Shown one piece after another: positions 11,463 through 23,782 of a DNA stretch of 64,000 nt. The stretch covers positions 4,451,001 through 4,515,000 of the forward strand of contig OZ005621.1 of NCBI GenBank assembly GCA_963930655.1, written 5' to 3'. The DNA is from Myrica gale (taxonomy: Eukaryota > Streptophyta > Magnoliopsida > Fagales > Myricaceae). The notes below the pieces were generated by a model, which was not told the origin of the DNA, did not search any database, and worked only from the letters and a program-made list of their open reading frames with translations. Each line of letters starts with the position of its first letter. Position 1 is the stretch's first letter. The translations under genes and the position numbers were made by a program.

Positions 11463-11636
11463 ATGAAAGTAGAGACTTATGTTTTGTTTCTCTTGTTCTT
11501 GTTCTTCAGCCTCCCTCCCGTTTTAGTTTTAGCTACAACCGACGGGCTGAATGTAATTAGCAGAAGCTACAAACACAAGCAAATTACAATAATGTATACG
11601 ACTGGTCTCAGAGATTTCCAAATGATCGATCCATAA
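11463..11636 (+). CDS. Possible small secreted peptide or first exon (57 residues)
   Basis: An ATG frame of 57 residues opens with a textbook signal-peptide shape: a short charged start (MKVE), then a hydrophobic core of about 19 residues (YVLFLLFLFFSLPPVLVLA), with a likely cleavage site after LVLA. The remaining 33 residues (TTDGLNVISRSYKHKQ, then ITIMYTTGLRDF) match no peptide-hormone family I know: no CLE, CEP, IDA, RALF or PSK core is visible. It could instead be the first exon of a gene disrupted by the hAT element that begins 45 bases downstream. Function unknown. Support is only the signal-peptide pattern, so confidence is low. Confidence 0.3.
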   Translation: MKVETYVLFLLFLFFSLPPVLVLATTDGLNVISRSYKHKQITIMYTTGLRDFQMIDP

Positions 11637-12670
11637 TTGGTAATTAAGTAGTTACATAAGCAAACCTTTGTCTGCTTTAACAGTGGCGGAACCAAGATTA
11701 AAATTCATGGGTGTCGAACTTTAAAGACGAAATGACAAAAAAAATTCTTTCGTAATGCAAAATATTGTCTTAAGAGGTACAATGTCGAAAATTAAAGACT
11801 AAAAGCATTAAAAATATTGGAATACATGTACCGTAATATGTATTGCGACTGAGAGGTGATAATTGGATCATACGAGTTTGCATCTTCTGAAAAAGTTACA
11901 AAATGACTTCGTTCTCAATAGTTTTAAAAACTTCTTGCTCGATTTACACTAACATGTAATCATTCATCCATTTATCTCTCATATTATTACGCAAATCACT
12001 CTTTATGATTTAATCTAAGTTAATACCCTACTAATTTTAAAATTTTAGAACAAATTACAGATGATTATGATGGTCGAGGTCTTGATGTCACTAGGGGTTG
12101 TCTTTCTTACATTTTTTGGTTACTACCTAGAGTCTTTCTTTTTTCTCCTTTTTTTCTTTTGACAAAAGGTTACTGGGATGCATTTGTAATTTACTTTCTC
12201 TAAGTTCTATGGATTTGGAATTGAAAGATATTCACATTCTCCAAAGCAACTTCCACACACAAGCAACAATTGATGACAAACCATGCTCTGAATAATAAAA
12301 ACAAAATTTTCAGGATAAGCAAGATTTAGTAAAAGAGTTCATTAGATAAACATATCCCAAAAGTGGTCAGAACTTTGGTTTGGCCTATACAAGGATCATA
12401 AACAAACACAACATTTTTCGAGCTCTCTAATAAAAATGAAGAAACAAATCAACATAGGGAGAAAAAATGAAGTGATCTTGATTGTGAAAAATAGGAGCAA
12501 AGAGTAAATAATTTTTTACTAATATAAATTTAGCAAGATGACATGAAGTTACCCCTCAGTTGAAGAATTTGTAATCGATGCAAAACAAAAAATTATAATA
12601 ACTGTATATTTGTCTTAATTATTATGTAGCACTAGGAGCAAAATCAATGTATAGAAAAAAATGTTTTAGA

Positions 12671-12743
12671 TCCGATACCCATTAAGTCCAGGCCAATCCG
12701 ATACCCATTAAGTCTATTTGGCCTGGACTTAATGGGTATCGGA
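12671..12743. repeat. Perfect 24 bp inverted repeat with an internal direct copy
   Basis: The arm 12671-12694 (TCCGATACCCATTAAGTCCA then GGCC) is exactly reverse complementary to 12720-12743. A third copy of TCCGATACCCATTAAGTC lies at 12697-12714 between the arms. It lies just inside the right end of the hAT element. Confidence 0.95.
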
Positions 12744-12795
12744 CCTAATTAATTTATAAAGAAAAATAAAAAAATTACATTAAATTTTTTTTTTT

Positions 12796-12831
12796 GGGTG
12801 CGATGGGTATCGACTGATACCCATCGCACCC
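12796..12831. repeat. Perfect 16 bp inverted repeat, 4-base loop
   Basis: GGGTGCGATGGGTATC (12796-12811), loop GACT, then the exact reverse complement (12816-12831). It shares the core GATACCCAT with the adjacent larger hairpin and ends 17 bases from the hAT terminus. Confidence 0.95.
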
Positions 12832-12848
12832 CTTTGCTTCCGCCCCTG

Positions 12849-15800
12849 CTGCTTATTCATATTCGTCCTTTTAATTTTCCTATGTTAAAACTTAGAAATA
12901 GGATCCTCTGCAATTTTCTGACCGAATCGCATGTTGCAATTTGGAGAAAGATAAACACAATAAATGAACCTCACATCATTAATTAAATACTGACAATGTA
13001 AAATTTCGAGCAGTATGAACCCTACAATAGGATTCAACTGTTGTATTTATTTCTCTCCAATTTCTTTAATTTGACTAGGAAATTGCAGGATGATCCTTAT
13101 CTTAAAATGAGGGATAACTTGGAAATAAGCTCAACTCATAATTGCTGCCTTGATTGATGTCCAATATGATACATATACGAAATGATTCCATTTTGACAAT
13201 AAAAGCGTAAATGCAGATCAATTCAAATGTCATTAACATTAACCAATATGATATATATATTTCTAGGCAAACTTATCATTCGTATTTTTGATGTTCAACT
13301 CAAGGCCTTCCCATGATAGGTAATATATGATAATTTTAATGCGATGCTAATCATTCTAATGAGGAGTTTGAACACATAATTAACGCTGAACCGATCTCCA
13401 TTGACCTAATAATCGATAGATTGTTTAATTGATTAATGATCGCACTATCTTTGACTGTTAAATCCCATTTTCCTACTTTTAGTTTAAGAGGAACATGATC
13501 AGACTGATCGTAGCAATATTGTCATGCTTAATTAATGTCTTGCTTAGCATCCATTTGAGAGTTCTTCAACTTTTTTTTCTTGTGTGGACTGTCGTATAGG
13601 CTAGCTGCATTAATTATAGAGCATATGTCTTGTTTATGTACGGATAATGAAAAGGGTGGTTGACAACAGAATACCACACTAACATTGTCTTGTCACACGA
13701 GGTTGCACTTAAGATCATCAAGCAAAAGAGGAGGGGAAAAAGGTTAAATCATGAGTTTTACTGTGCACGCTCAACATTTTAGCACTCAAAAATCAAGTGG
13801 GCATGATAATCATTAGGAAGATCATATTTAACATTATCTGAAGTACCAACTTGCCGCATAATATATATATGTTGAAGATTGTACAAATAATATTATCTAT
13901 AAGGCTTAGAGCTCGATGAAAATGGAAGTCCATGGTATAAACTTTTTTCTCGTGACCATGATGAGTGCTTCAGTGTGCGTGGGGGCACCAGGTTGATTTC
14001 TATATCAAAATTTTCAAAAGGAAGTGGCACTGCAAATAATTATAAGAGGAGATAAAAAGCATGCACCTAATTCCCCACCCCCACCCCCACCATCATGTCT
14101 TCTCTGATCTCTCGGCCGAACCCCCCTTTGGTTTCTTCTCTTTCTACGAATATTTAAACTCGCTAGATACAAAATAATTGTTCCACAAACTAAAATTAAC
14201 TTTCTATCGGAGCGTGCACATGACTCTTCTGATCAGCATTTGCTTGAGGTACTGCTTAGGTTAAAGGATATTGATTTGATTGTGTCCCTCACATCACATA
14301 ATAGAAGGTGCAGTACCCGCGGTTCTGATCAGAGAGAAAGAAAGAGAGAAGCTGGAGCATCTCAAAAGACCACCTCCACCGAAAACAAACAACTAAAAAA
14401 ATCATTTGTGCAATTTGATTTAACCTTTGATATTACTTTGAGTAGTTTTCTTCTTTTGAGGAATCACTCTCCGCATACACGAAACAAATTAAAGACCGCA
14501 AAGGCAATGATGAGCAACTCAATAGTGTGTTCATGTACAAATATGCTTTATAGTAGAATCTACACATACTACATTAAATAACTTTTAGGGACCCCTTCAG
14601 AGAAACCCATATTAATGAATTGCCACAATATATAGCACTTCTAAGAGGCATACTCATCTCCATGTTAGTTTATTCAAGGGTCGGTTCTTCATCATCTGAG
14701 CGCCATCTTCTTGTGGTCCCAACTTACCCCACTTGACCATTCATTGCATTCCTCCGAAAATTCCAAATGAATATAACTTTATACATAAAGAAGTTCCTCA
14801 CAGTGACCCGTTTGCAATCCTCATTTTCTGCAGATTCGTCAAGCCTCTTGTCTAGTTAGCTGGTGTTGCGAAATAGGGTCTTCAGAAGGGGTCAAAAATT
14901 TTATGAGCAGTGAAAACAACGTCTCTGTTTTGGTCTATGGATGCCTAAACATTAGGGACACTTGAGTCGTCTTCTTAGAGCCTTCCTTTGAGAATTGTCG
15001 GTTTAAATACTTGACCGACATACGCGTACCTGTGTGTGCGTCTGTTAGGACGTCCTTGAAGTAGTCTATTTTTCGCTTTTGTTTAATTTCAGCGCAGTTC
15101 CAAAAATGAAAGCTTTGGGGTCAATTCAATTTTCATTTGATTAGGGTTAATGATGCCAACCATTGACCTAGAAAAAGCTTTTCTTGACAAATCAAAATGG
15201 TGGGAAACGTTTGACTCGTTGACTGGTAACTTTACCAACCACCTTAGCGGCATTTCTAGAAAAGCAGGATAGATAAAGAAATATACAAAATTTCGACCTC
15301 GACAGTTCCATTCTTCAAGCATTTATAATGTTCTACCCAGAAAACAGTCGTTTTTGTTTCGTTTTTTATGTTCATTTCTAGTAGGTATTATAACAGTCCA
15401 AGAGACAGTGCTCTGATATGCGATTATACACTACATTAAAGAACTCACGCAAGACCAGGCATTTCCCAGTTTTGAGGTTGCCCTTCTCTCGATGTTGTCT
15501 CCTGCCCCCTATATATTTGCTTAAAACTTTAATTTGCAACCAGTGCTAAATATTAATCGTGCATCACAGTAACCCCTGATGGGACCCCAAAACATATGCG
15601 GAACGAGCGCCAGCTTCTCGAAAGTTATTAATTAACTAAGTGACCCTTCAGTAAGTAGGCTCCTAGATCCTTTCAAATAGTTTGTCTCACCTTGAGAGCG
15701 ATCGAATTTGGATCACCCATTTACTTTAGGAAGACCAAAACGATCGAGAAAGCTAGGTTTATTTAGCCACGTACAACAACAGGAATGTTACGCCTCTTAT

Positions 15801-15871
15801 CTTTTTACAAGGAACACGACTCCATATATATGCATTATAAATAAGCCTGATTAGAGCAACAGAGCCAATAG
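12849..15871. other. Non-coding interval of about 3 kb
   Basis: Both strands were read. No conserved protein, tRNA, recognisable mature miRNA or paired transposon end was found. A short CCCCCA-type run is present near 14075-14092. Open frames here are short and show no family similarity. Confidence 0.45.
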
Positions 15872-16190
15872 TGTAACGATAAGCGTGGAAACTCAGAGTA
15901 ATGAATCAAGAGAGAAAAGAGAACGAATGAGGGAAATGAATTGTTATTCGATATACATTACAATCTATACAATGGTCCTATTTATACAAGAAAATGGGGA
16001 ACAGGAAATTAAATGAGATTAATGCGTACGCTCCTTTCTATATACAAGTGATCTGCTTACTTTCTTCCAATGAGAAATTCACGTAATATCTGGCACTTGT
16101 TCCTTTGACCGTTGCAGAGATTTTGGGCAAGAATCAAACTGTGTCTTGCGCCCTTCCTTGTCATGTCGTGAAGTAAGTCATTCCTCAACA
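15872..16190 (-). repeat. 3' LTR of the Ty1-copia element (319 bp)
   Basis: Read on the minus strand, the segment begins TGTTGAGGAATGACTTACTT and ends in GTTACA, giving TG...CA termini. The adjoining internal sequence TTGAGGGGTAG is a typical polypurine tract immediately upstream of a 3' LTR. The matching 5' LTR and a primer-binding site were not found. Confidence 0.8.
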
Positions 16191-19100
16191 CTACCCCTCA
16201 AGTTGGCATGGATGTTTGTGACACCCAACTTGCTGAGCAAATAATTGAACTGAGAGATTCCAAGGGCTTTGGTAAAGAGATCAGCAGGTTGCGGGCTTGC
16301 ATGTATATAGGTTGTTTGAATGATGTCACTCTAGAGCCTTTCTCGAACCACATGACAGTCTATCTCGATATGTTTGGTTCGTTCTGGAAACACCGAATTT
16401 GAAGCTATGTGAATGGCAGCCTTGTTGTCACAGTATAGGCTGACTGGTTGAGGATGTACTACGTCAAGATCTGAGAGTAAAGACTTCAACCAAGTTATCT
16501 CACAACATGTATAAGCCATAGATCTGTATTCCGCTTCGGCTGAGGAGCGTGAAACTGTTGTTTGTTTCTTGGTCTTCCAAGAAATAGGTAACTTCCCGAG
16601 CAGAATGCAATACCCAGTGATTGATCATCTGGTGTCTCTACAGCGTGCCCAATCTGCGTCACAGTATGCGTGTAACTGGATTTCACTGGAAGTTGATAAG
16701 AAAACCCCTTGACTTGGATATTTCTTAAGGTATCGTAGAACTGTATGTGCTACATCCAAGTGTGGTATCCGTGACTTGTCCATAAATTGGCTAAGCACAT
16801 GTACTGAATATGTTAAGTCTGGTCTTGTGATGGCCAGGTAAATCAGTATACCAACGAGTCATCTGTAAGATGAGGGATCTTTTATGAGATTGCCTTCACT
16901 CTCGCTGAGTGCGAGGTTTGATTCCTTGGGAAGATTCACAGGTTTAGCCCCAAGAAAGCCTGTATCTTCTAAAATCTCGAGTGCATACTTCCTCTGAGAC
17001 AGGAATATTCCTTTGTGGGAGCGAGCCACTTCGATACCCAAGAAATATTTCAAGACGCCCAGATCTTTGAGTTTGAAGTGGTCGTCTAGGTACTTCTGGA
17101 CCTCATTGACCTGCTCCAAGTTGTTTCCTGTAACAATGATGTCATCCACATAGACTAGGATAGCAATAAAATTTCCTCCATGGGATCAGACGAATAATGA
17201 ATAATCGGCATTGGATTTTTGATATCCAGCATTAATGAGAGTGGAAGAGAGTTTGTCATATCATTGTCTCGAAGCTTGTTTAATTCCATATAGAGACTTA
17301 ACGAGTTTGCAAACTCTAGTCTCCCCCTTTCGTCCGAATCCCGGAGGAAGCTGCATGTATACTTCCTCGTCAAGATCGCCATAGAGGAAAGCATTGTTGA
17401 CATCAAGTTGATGAAGATGCCAATTGCGAGTGGAAGCAAGAGCTAAAACGATACGCACAGTGGTCATTTTAGCAACCGGAGCAAAAGTCTCGGTGTAGTC
17501 AATGTCTTCCTGTTGGCTGTAGCCTTTGGCAACGAGGCGAGCCTTGTACCGCTCAATGGTGCCGTCAGGGTTGTACTTGACCTTGTAGACCTATTTGCAT
17601 CCAATGGGTGTCTTACCAGATGGAAGATGAGTAAGAATTCAAGTGTGATTGGTTTCAAGGGCATCAATTTCGGCACGCATAGCGGCACGCCAATTAGGGT
17701 CATCCATAGCTTGCAAAAAAGACTTGGGTTCTTGTGCAAGAGAAATGACAGTAGTAAAGGCACAATGAGAAGGAGATAATCGTGCATAAGAAAGGAAATT
17801 AGAAAGAGAGTAAGGGGTACCTGAAGAATGGACCAATGCCGAGTCAGAAGAGTGAGCGGGCCGAGAAGGGAGGACCTGTCCAACATGGAAATCCTGCAAG
17901 TATGTCGATGGCAGGGTGGAGCGACTAGATCTCCGCAGCGTAGGTGGTGATGGAGGTGAGGGAGAAGGTGGAGAATCAAGAACAAGTGGGTGGGGAGGAT
18001 CATGAGACGGATCCGTAGGAATTACGGGACAAGGTAGGACGGGAGGAGCAGTAGGTGACGGTGAGGAGGCAAGGGAAAAGTGATCCTCGTAGAAAGTAAC
18101 ATCTCGGGAAACAAAGGTCTTATGAGTGGACAGATCATAAAGACGATATCATTTCTGGCGATAAGGATATCCAAGAAAAATGCATCGACTGGCCCAGGGA
18201 TCGAATTTGGAGGGAGTAATATGATGGGTGGAAGCGTAGCACAAACACCCAAAAACACGTAGATGGGTGTAGGAAGGTTTGGCCCCATGTAATTTTTCGT
18301 AAGGAGTAGAACCACCTACAACAGGAGAAGGAGTACAGTTTATGAGAATAGCATCTCCCCAAAAGTGCTGGGGCATCTGAGCTTGAAAGAGCAGAGCACG
18401 AGCAACATTAAGGAGATGACGGTGTTTGCGTTCAACCACTCCATTTTGTTGGGGGTTGAAACACAACTAGTTTGGTGTAAAATGCCTTTGGAAGTATAGA
18501 ATGAAGGAATGGTGAATTCTAGGCCATTATCAATGCGGATAATTATAACCGTGGTGGAAAAATGGTTTTCTGCAAAATGAATGAAAGCTTGTAGAAATGA
18601 GCGTGCCTCGAATTTGTGGTACATGAGATAGATCCAAGTGGATCGAGTAAAATCATCTACAATTGTGAGAAAATATCGAGCACTAGTAATGGATGACACT
18701 CGGTATCTGCCCCAAATATCAACATGTAAGAGATGAAAATGAGTAGGAGAAGTAATAGAACTATGTGGAAAGGGAATGCGAGTCTGCTTAGCTAAAGAAC
18801 AAATTAAACAAGGTTCTGAATTTGGAGTAAAAATTTCAGAATTATTGCTAGAAAGAGATGACAAGGTTTTATTGGAAAGGTGACCAAGACGGCGGTGCCA
18901 AAGCTGAGAGCTAGTCTGCGCCACATGACAACTAGCAGTGCGGGTGTTGGTGAAATAGTAGAGACCAAAAATCGAATGAGAAAGTGATAAGGCATTGAAG
19001 AGTTTTACATAAAGTGCGAACAGAGATTAAGTTGAACTGAAAATTAGGAACACCAAGAACATGGTGTAGTGTAAGTTGTGGGGAGAAGACAACAGAGCCA

Positions 19101-19498
19101 ATATGAGTGACAGGAGCACAAGAACCATCAGGAAGGCGGACGGTGCGACCATGGAGAGGAATGGCATGGGACAAAGCGGAAGGTGTGCGGACCATGTGAT
19201 CAGTAGCCCCACTATTAAGAATCCACAAAGAGTCGATGTGGGAGTTACCTGACAAGGAGGCACTGCTACCTACTTGATTGGCCAAGGACGGGAAATTGTT
19301 CAACATGGCTAAGAGTTGTTGGCATTGATCAGGAGTGAGGGGCAAACTGCTGGTGGAAGCCTGATGAGCACTGTGTTTAGGACCAAAGTCGGGCTTGTGG
19401 CTGCGGGGGCCTGATGGATACTCATGGATGCGGTAACAACGATCTACAGTGTGTCCGTCCTTCCCGCAGTGAGTGCATTCCTCAACAATAAGTTTCAA
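15872..19498 (-). mobile_element. Degenerate, 5'-truncated Ty1-copia retrotransposon
   Basis: Domains appear in copia order from right to left on the minus strand. They are: a gag zinc knuckle (CTHCGKDGHTVDRC, about 19470); protease WILNSGATDHM; GAG-pre-integrase WHRRLGHLSNKTL with the paired LCLICSLAKQ-type cysteines; the integrase core (HVDIWGRYR, TIVDDFTRSTWIYL, RIDNGLEFT, then [16 protein letters not shown] after a frameshift); reverse transcriptase ([17 protein letters not shown], then YVDDIIVTGNN near 17150); and RNase H ([21 protein letters not shown] near 16400). Multiple frameshifts and stops separate these blocks, and most of gag and the 5' LTR are missing. The protease active-site Asp is Asn. 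The element cannot be autonomous. Confidence 0.93.
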
Positions 19499-19739
19499 AG
19501 GTTGGCTGGGACTTTTGTTTCCAAATTATCTGTTAATGCTCGCAGACCAAACCTATAGGTAGGGATCAGGGTTGAGTGAAGGTCCAAAAAGGGTAGGTTT
19601 GCAGTGTGGAACACTGGAAGTCATGCTCTTGGACTACTACTAATGCCAATACCTGTAAATTGGGTGCGCAACCCCAAGTCCAAATCATTGCCATTTACCA
19701 AAGAGAAGAATACAAGTGTATAGTAAGCTTGTAATGAGA

Positions 19740-19790
19740 TTTGGCTCAAGTGATAAGAATCGGTGTAGGTTCAGAGTCTCATCGAGGAGA
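19740..19790 (+). mobile_element. Possible tRNA-derived SINE fragment
   Basis: TTGGCTCAAGTGATAAG resembles an A box and GTAGGTTCAGAGTCTC a B box, at the spacing of a tRNA promoter, as in plant SINEs. There is no intact tRNA cloverleaf and no poly(A)/T tail or target duplication, so support is weak. Confidence 0.3.
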
Positions 19791-20862
19791 CGTACGAATT
19801 TGGACAGTAAAATTGTAAATAAAAGACGCAGAGAATATGTGTTTTTATCCTCCTTTTCGTTTTTATTTTTCGGGGTCGGGTGGGTTACGGGTTAAAACAG
19901 TTGGGTTAGTCTCTACTTTCTCATGGCCATTCTGGGCCTATCATCAGATATGGCTATTCTCTATTAGCAATTTACGGTCCAGGCCCATTTAGGGCCCTTG
20001 CACCCAAGAAGTCCAGCTTTAATGTGTGAGGTTTGTTCTCTAAGCTGGGCTTGCTTACGAAGCTTTAGGACTTTGATAGGCCTGATAACTATGGACTTCG
20101 GAGCTATAATCAGTTGCAGTTTTCTGGGAAAACCAAAACAATCAAAGAAGAGCCCCTTACTGACCTTCAGTTGGGCTTCAGAAAATCATAAGGTTTAAAC
20201 AGCTCGAATGGGCCCGATTTTCCTCATTTGGACTCAAAAAATGTGCAGATCAAGCATCCAAAACAGTAGACATGGATCAGCCCATTTTAGATGGCTTTTC
20301 GGATTCAACACTGGGCTGACTATTTGGGCAGGTGACCCATGACCCGAAAACAAGATCCTGGGGTGGGCTAGTTCTAGGGCTAAAATATTACGCGTGCCAG
20401 ATGTCGTATATATAAATTATATGATTGTGTCCCATATAAATCGTGAATTATCTGAATCAGATGGATATCATATTGCTCATGAAGGAATTAACTTTGACTA
20501 ATTTATGATTTGAATTGATCAGACTGATGTCGACTATCTTCCGTGTCATCCAACTGAAAAACAAAACTTCTGAGCTTTCCTGCTTTCAATGAAAGAGATC
20601 TATATTGATATGGTCTGGGGCATAGAAAGTAAAACTAAATTTGCAATCCAGATGGCCTAGGGGATGTGCCAGCCTATCTCATACACTTTTAATACAACTT
20701 TACAAAACTAAAAAGTTTTTCGAGTTGGGCTTCATAATATTTTGGGTTTCACCTCAGATCTGAGATATGGACATTCTATTTCAGATTGGCATCCCAGGGT
20801 TGAAATCTCCGAGCCATGAAAGTTTTATAGGCACAAGGTGTGCTGCGGTTTTTTTTTTTATT
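19791..20862. other. Non-coding interval
   Basis: No gene recognised. The 19900-20350 portion has GGGCCC-type and GGGTTA-type motifs common in plant retroelement-derived DNA, but no element can be delimited. Confidence 0.4.
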
Positions 20863-21172
20863 GGAAAAAATCACTTTGCACCCCTAAATTACCAAAGCAA
20901 TCTTAAACAGGAGTCTCAACTACCACATTTGACATATTGAGCCCTAAAACTACCAAATTTCGTGAATTTGCGCCCCTAAAAAAGATCCAACCGTCGAAAT
21001 CTTGCCACACGTGTTATAAATGAACCATGTAGCACGGTTTTGACCGTCAGATTTTATTACAGGGTGCAAATGGATTGATTTTAAAAGTGTAGGGGCTCAA
21101 TGTGTCAAAAGTGGTAGTTGAAACTCCTGTTTGAGATTGTTTTGTTAGTTTGGGGGCGCAAAGTGATTATCC
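20863..21172. mobile_element. 310 bp MITE with about 75 bp inverted termini
   Basis: The left end is GGAAAAAATCACTTTGCACC and the right end read inward is GGATAATCACTTTGCGCCCC. Pairing continues through AAACAGGAGT, CAACTACCAC and ACATTGAGCCC on both arms. The centre contains ACACGTGT and TGACGGTCAAAA-like segments. No coding capacity; no clear target duplication. Confidence 0.8.
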
Positions 21173-21217
21173 TTCTTTTTCTGATTAAAACATCAACATG
21201 CTGAAAACTAGTCAGCG

Positions 21218-21430
21218 TCACAGTTTTAAATCTGCTTTGGAAGGCAGTTCGAAGGAAAAAAAACCAAAAGAGCTGGAATCAGCTGCCCATTTAGCTAATA
21301 AGTGAGTTAGTCTATTCTGGATAGGCAGCACCCAAGAAACAGAGCACTCCTTTTGTGCCAAGAAGAACCTACGCAGGGATTGGGCAGAGCTTCTAGACTT
21401 ATCATATTGAGAGTCCATGGTTTTTTTCTT
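21218..21430 (-). mobile_element. LINE 3' remnant (RNase H tail)
   Basis: The minus-strand frame contains CSVSWVLPIQNRLTHLLAKW followed by AADSSSFG. It resembles the end of the RNase H domain in the intact LINE at 37.4-40.2 kb (WIPRSANRMAHLLAQWA). Only this C-terminal piece is seen; it is a short 5'-truncated copy. The poly(A) end and target duplication were not identified. Confidence 0.6.
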
Positions 21431-21492
21431 ATTTTGTAATAGTACTTACCAATTTTTGCTTGGTAGTTGGAGTTGTTTTGCATACTTGATGT

Positions 21493-23590
21493 TAGGGGTG
21501 AACATACTCGGTGCGGTTCGGTTGGAAGGCAAATTCCACATTTGAACCGACCTTGGTCGGTTGTCACATAGTGATAATCGAGGTCGGCCGAATGGAATTT
21601 GCAGGCCAAACACACCGAAGGCAAACTCCATTCGGTCGGTTCGGTCGGTTGATTCGGTTGGGCATATGGGCTTTTTAACCCAGGCCCAACTTAGTTACAC
21701 TTACAATTTTCGGTTGATTCAGCAATTAAAACATGCATTTTTAAATAAAAACTATACTGAATTAAAACGTGAGTTCATCAATTGAATTCAAAAAGATATA
21801 CTAAGATAAATTAATACATTCCAAAATATACTAAGATAACTTAATACATTCCAAAATAAAATAAAATGTACTAAGATAACTTAATACATTCCAAAATAAA
21901 ATAAATTCGTCAAGTCTCCAAATAACTCATCATTTGCAGTCTCCCAAACCTCCTCATTTGCAAGCATTCACCAAGTCCAAACTTTCAATGTTCCAAATAT
22001 ATGCAAGAAACATATGGCAAAAATTAGTAATTCTATTCCAAGCATCTATCACAGTCATTCAGGGATTTATAAATGAAATCAAAACAATATTTATATTATT
22101 ACCTAAGGACATCATGCATTTCCATTTCCACTTCCACCTTCTGAAAACCAAAAATAACATATTGTGTAAATACTATGCTAGACATTTGCATCTGGCACCC
22201 ACATAAAAGATGATGGCCAATAAACTCTTAACTATCAAATAAGAAGCTAGAAACACACTGAAGATCCCAGCAATCTTAGGAGTCCTGGATTTGCAAGCCA
22301 CAAGCAAAAATACTTCATTTGAATTGCTGGAAATATCCAACATGTTCTTACAAAAATTGGATAGACAAGGTGTAGTCTATAATATCTATCCTCCAGTGTT
22401 TCTTCTTATGACAATCTCCCACTAAACTGCTCTAGTGCGCTGTAATACAACAGAACCTCGTGGCTCTTTTGCCAGCGTTCTTTGTAATGGATAAAGTTTA
22501 GCCATTTTGCCTTAAAACTTTGACCTATTAAATCCTGGATAACCTACAAAAGTTGAGCATTTTGTTTGCAGTTCCATAGATCATACCATATCTCCAACCC
22601 ACTGTATCCCAATCATTTAGCAATAGTTGACAAGTTTTCCAAAAAAAAAAGTGCAAATGAACTTTGAAAATAGATTAATAAATATAAAAACACAAGTACT
22701 TGACCAGCAAAAAGCACAATAGCACACAAACAAACAAACCAACCAAGCTTAACATTGTACTGTCAATATCAATAAGCAAACCAAGCTTAACCAAACAAAC
22801 CTAACCCTAAATTCATCCAAATCCAACATCAAATCAGCCCTGACCTCCGATCTCCACAGAACCAACATACTCCTAACTTCCAATCTCTAAAATAAACTAA
22901 CAATAACTTAGTAAAATTGGATTTACCAACCTGATTTGATTCTTTTCAACAGCAACGCCCCACTGAGCCGTGAGCTGCACTATACAAATAAATTCGATTA
23001 AAAATACACATTAATCAAAAAGAAAACCAGAGAGAGATTTACACTGAGAAAGAGAGGGGGCTAAAACTGAGAGGGTGAGCCGTGAGCTGCGCGAGAGGGG
23101 TGGGGACTGGTGCTTTTGATTTAGATATATCCTACATCAAAACGAAGAGATATCATCAATATCCACAGATTCACAAGAGAGAGAGAGAGAGATGGTTAAA
23201 CGGAGACCAAGGGAGAATGGTGCTTGGAGTTGGCGACTTCGAGCCTTCGAAAACCTTGCTGGATGCCTGAATCTGTGAGGAGAAATGGAGCGGCAAGGAA
23301 AGGAGGAGAGCTGGAGGGGGAACGGTGTGAAGGATGGGAACGACGCGAAGTCGCAAAGAGATAGGGACTTAGGGCATCACAATGGTTAATGGGTTATACG
23401 TAATTTAATGGGTTGGTTGGTTCGGTTTTCAGTTAACCGACCCATATAACCGAAAACCGACTGAAACCTTCGGTTTTAAAAGGGCTGGGCCGAGGACCGA
23501 GCTGGGCCATCACCCAACCGCCCGGGCCGATGGGATTCGGTATGTTTGGGTCAGCCGGTTCGGTCCTCGGCCCACAGTTGTTCAGGCCTA
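21493..23590. mobile_element. 2.1 kb non-autonomous hAT (Ac-like) element with perfect TSD
   Basis: The left end is TAGGGGTGAACA and the right end read inward is TAGGCCTGAACA (10 of 12 match). It is flanked on both sides by the identical 8-mer CTTGATGT (21485-21492 and 23591-23598), the hAT target-duplication length. Both subterminal regions are rich in CGGTTCGGT and AACCGA motifs, as in plant Ac-like elements. Open frames inside are short and not transposase. A (GA)n run lies near 23178-23192. Confidence 0.88.
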
Positions 23591-23782
23591 CTTGATGTTG
23601 TACACGGTAATTCATGTCCTGAAAAACTCAGAACTTGGTGGGCACATACCAAAAGGTTGTGACCCCTGTTCTGAATATGAACTATAGAAAATGGATTTTT
23701 TTCAACTTGCAAGATGATTGTGACTGGGCATTTCAAACAGGTGAATGGCAGCCTCTTGCCTGCTTCTGTGATATTTATTTAG

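Larger units (their letters stand above)
11681..12848. mobile_element. 1.17 kb non-autonomous hAT element (CAGTGGCGGA family)
   Basis: The left end is CAGTGGCGGAACCAAGATTA and the right end read inward is CAGGGGCGGAAGCAAAGGGG, an imperfect but clear terminal inverted repeat. The flanks TGCTTTAA on the left and TGCTTATT (one base beyond the right end) are a degraded candidate target duplication. The left about 280 bp match the relatives at 772 and 3649. No transposase is encoded. The right subterminal region carries strong hairpins, listed separately. Confidence 0.75.

Noticed and set aside
17464..18003. 179-residue Leu/His-rich minus-strand frame
   Set aside because: It is an out-of-frame reading of the copia region between integrase and reverse transcriptase.
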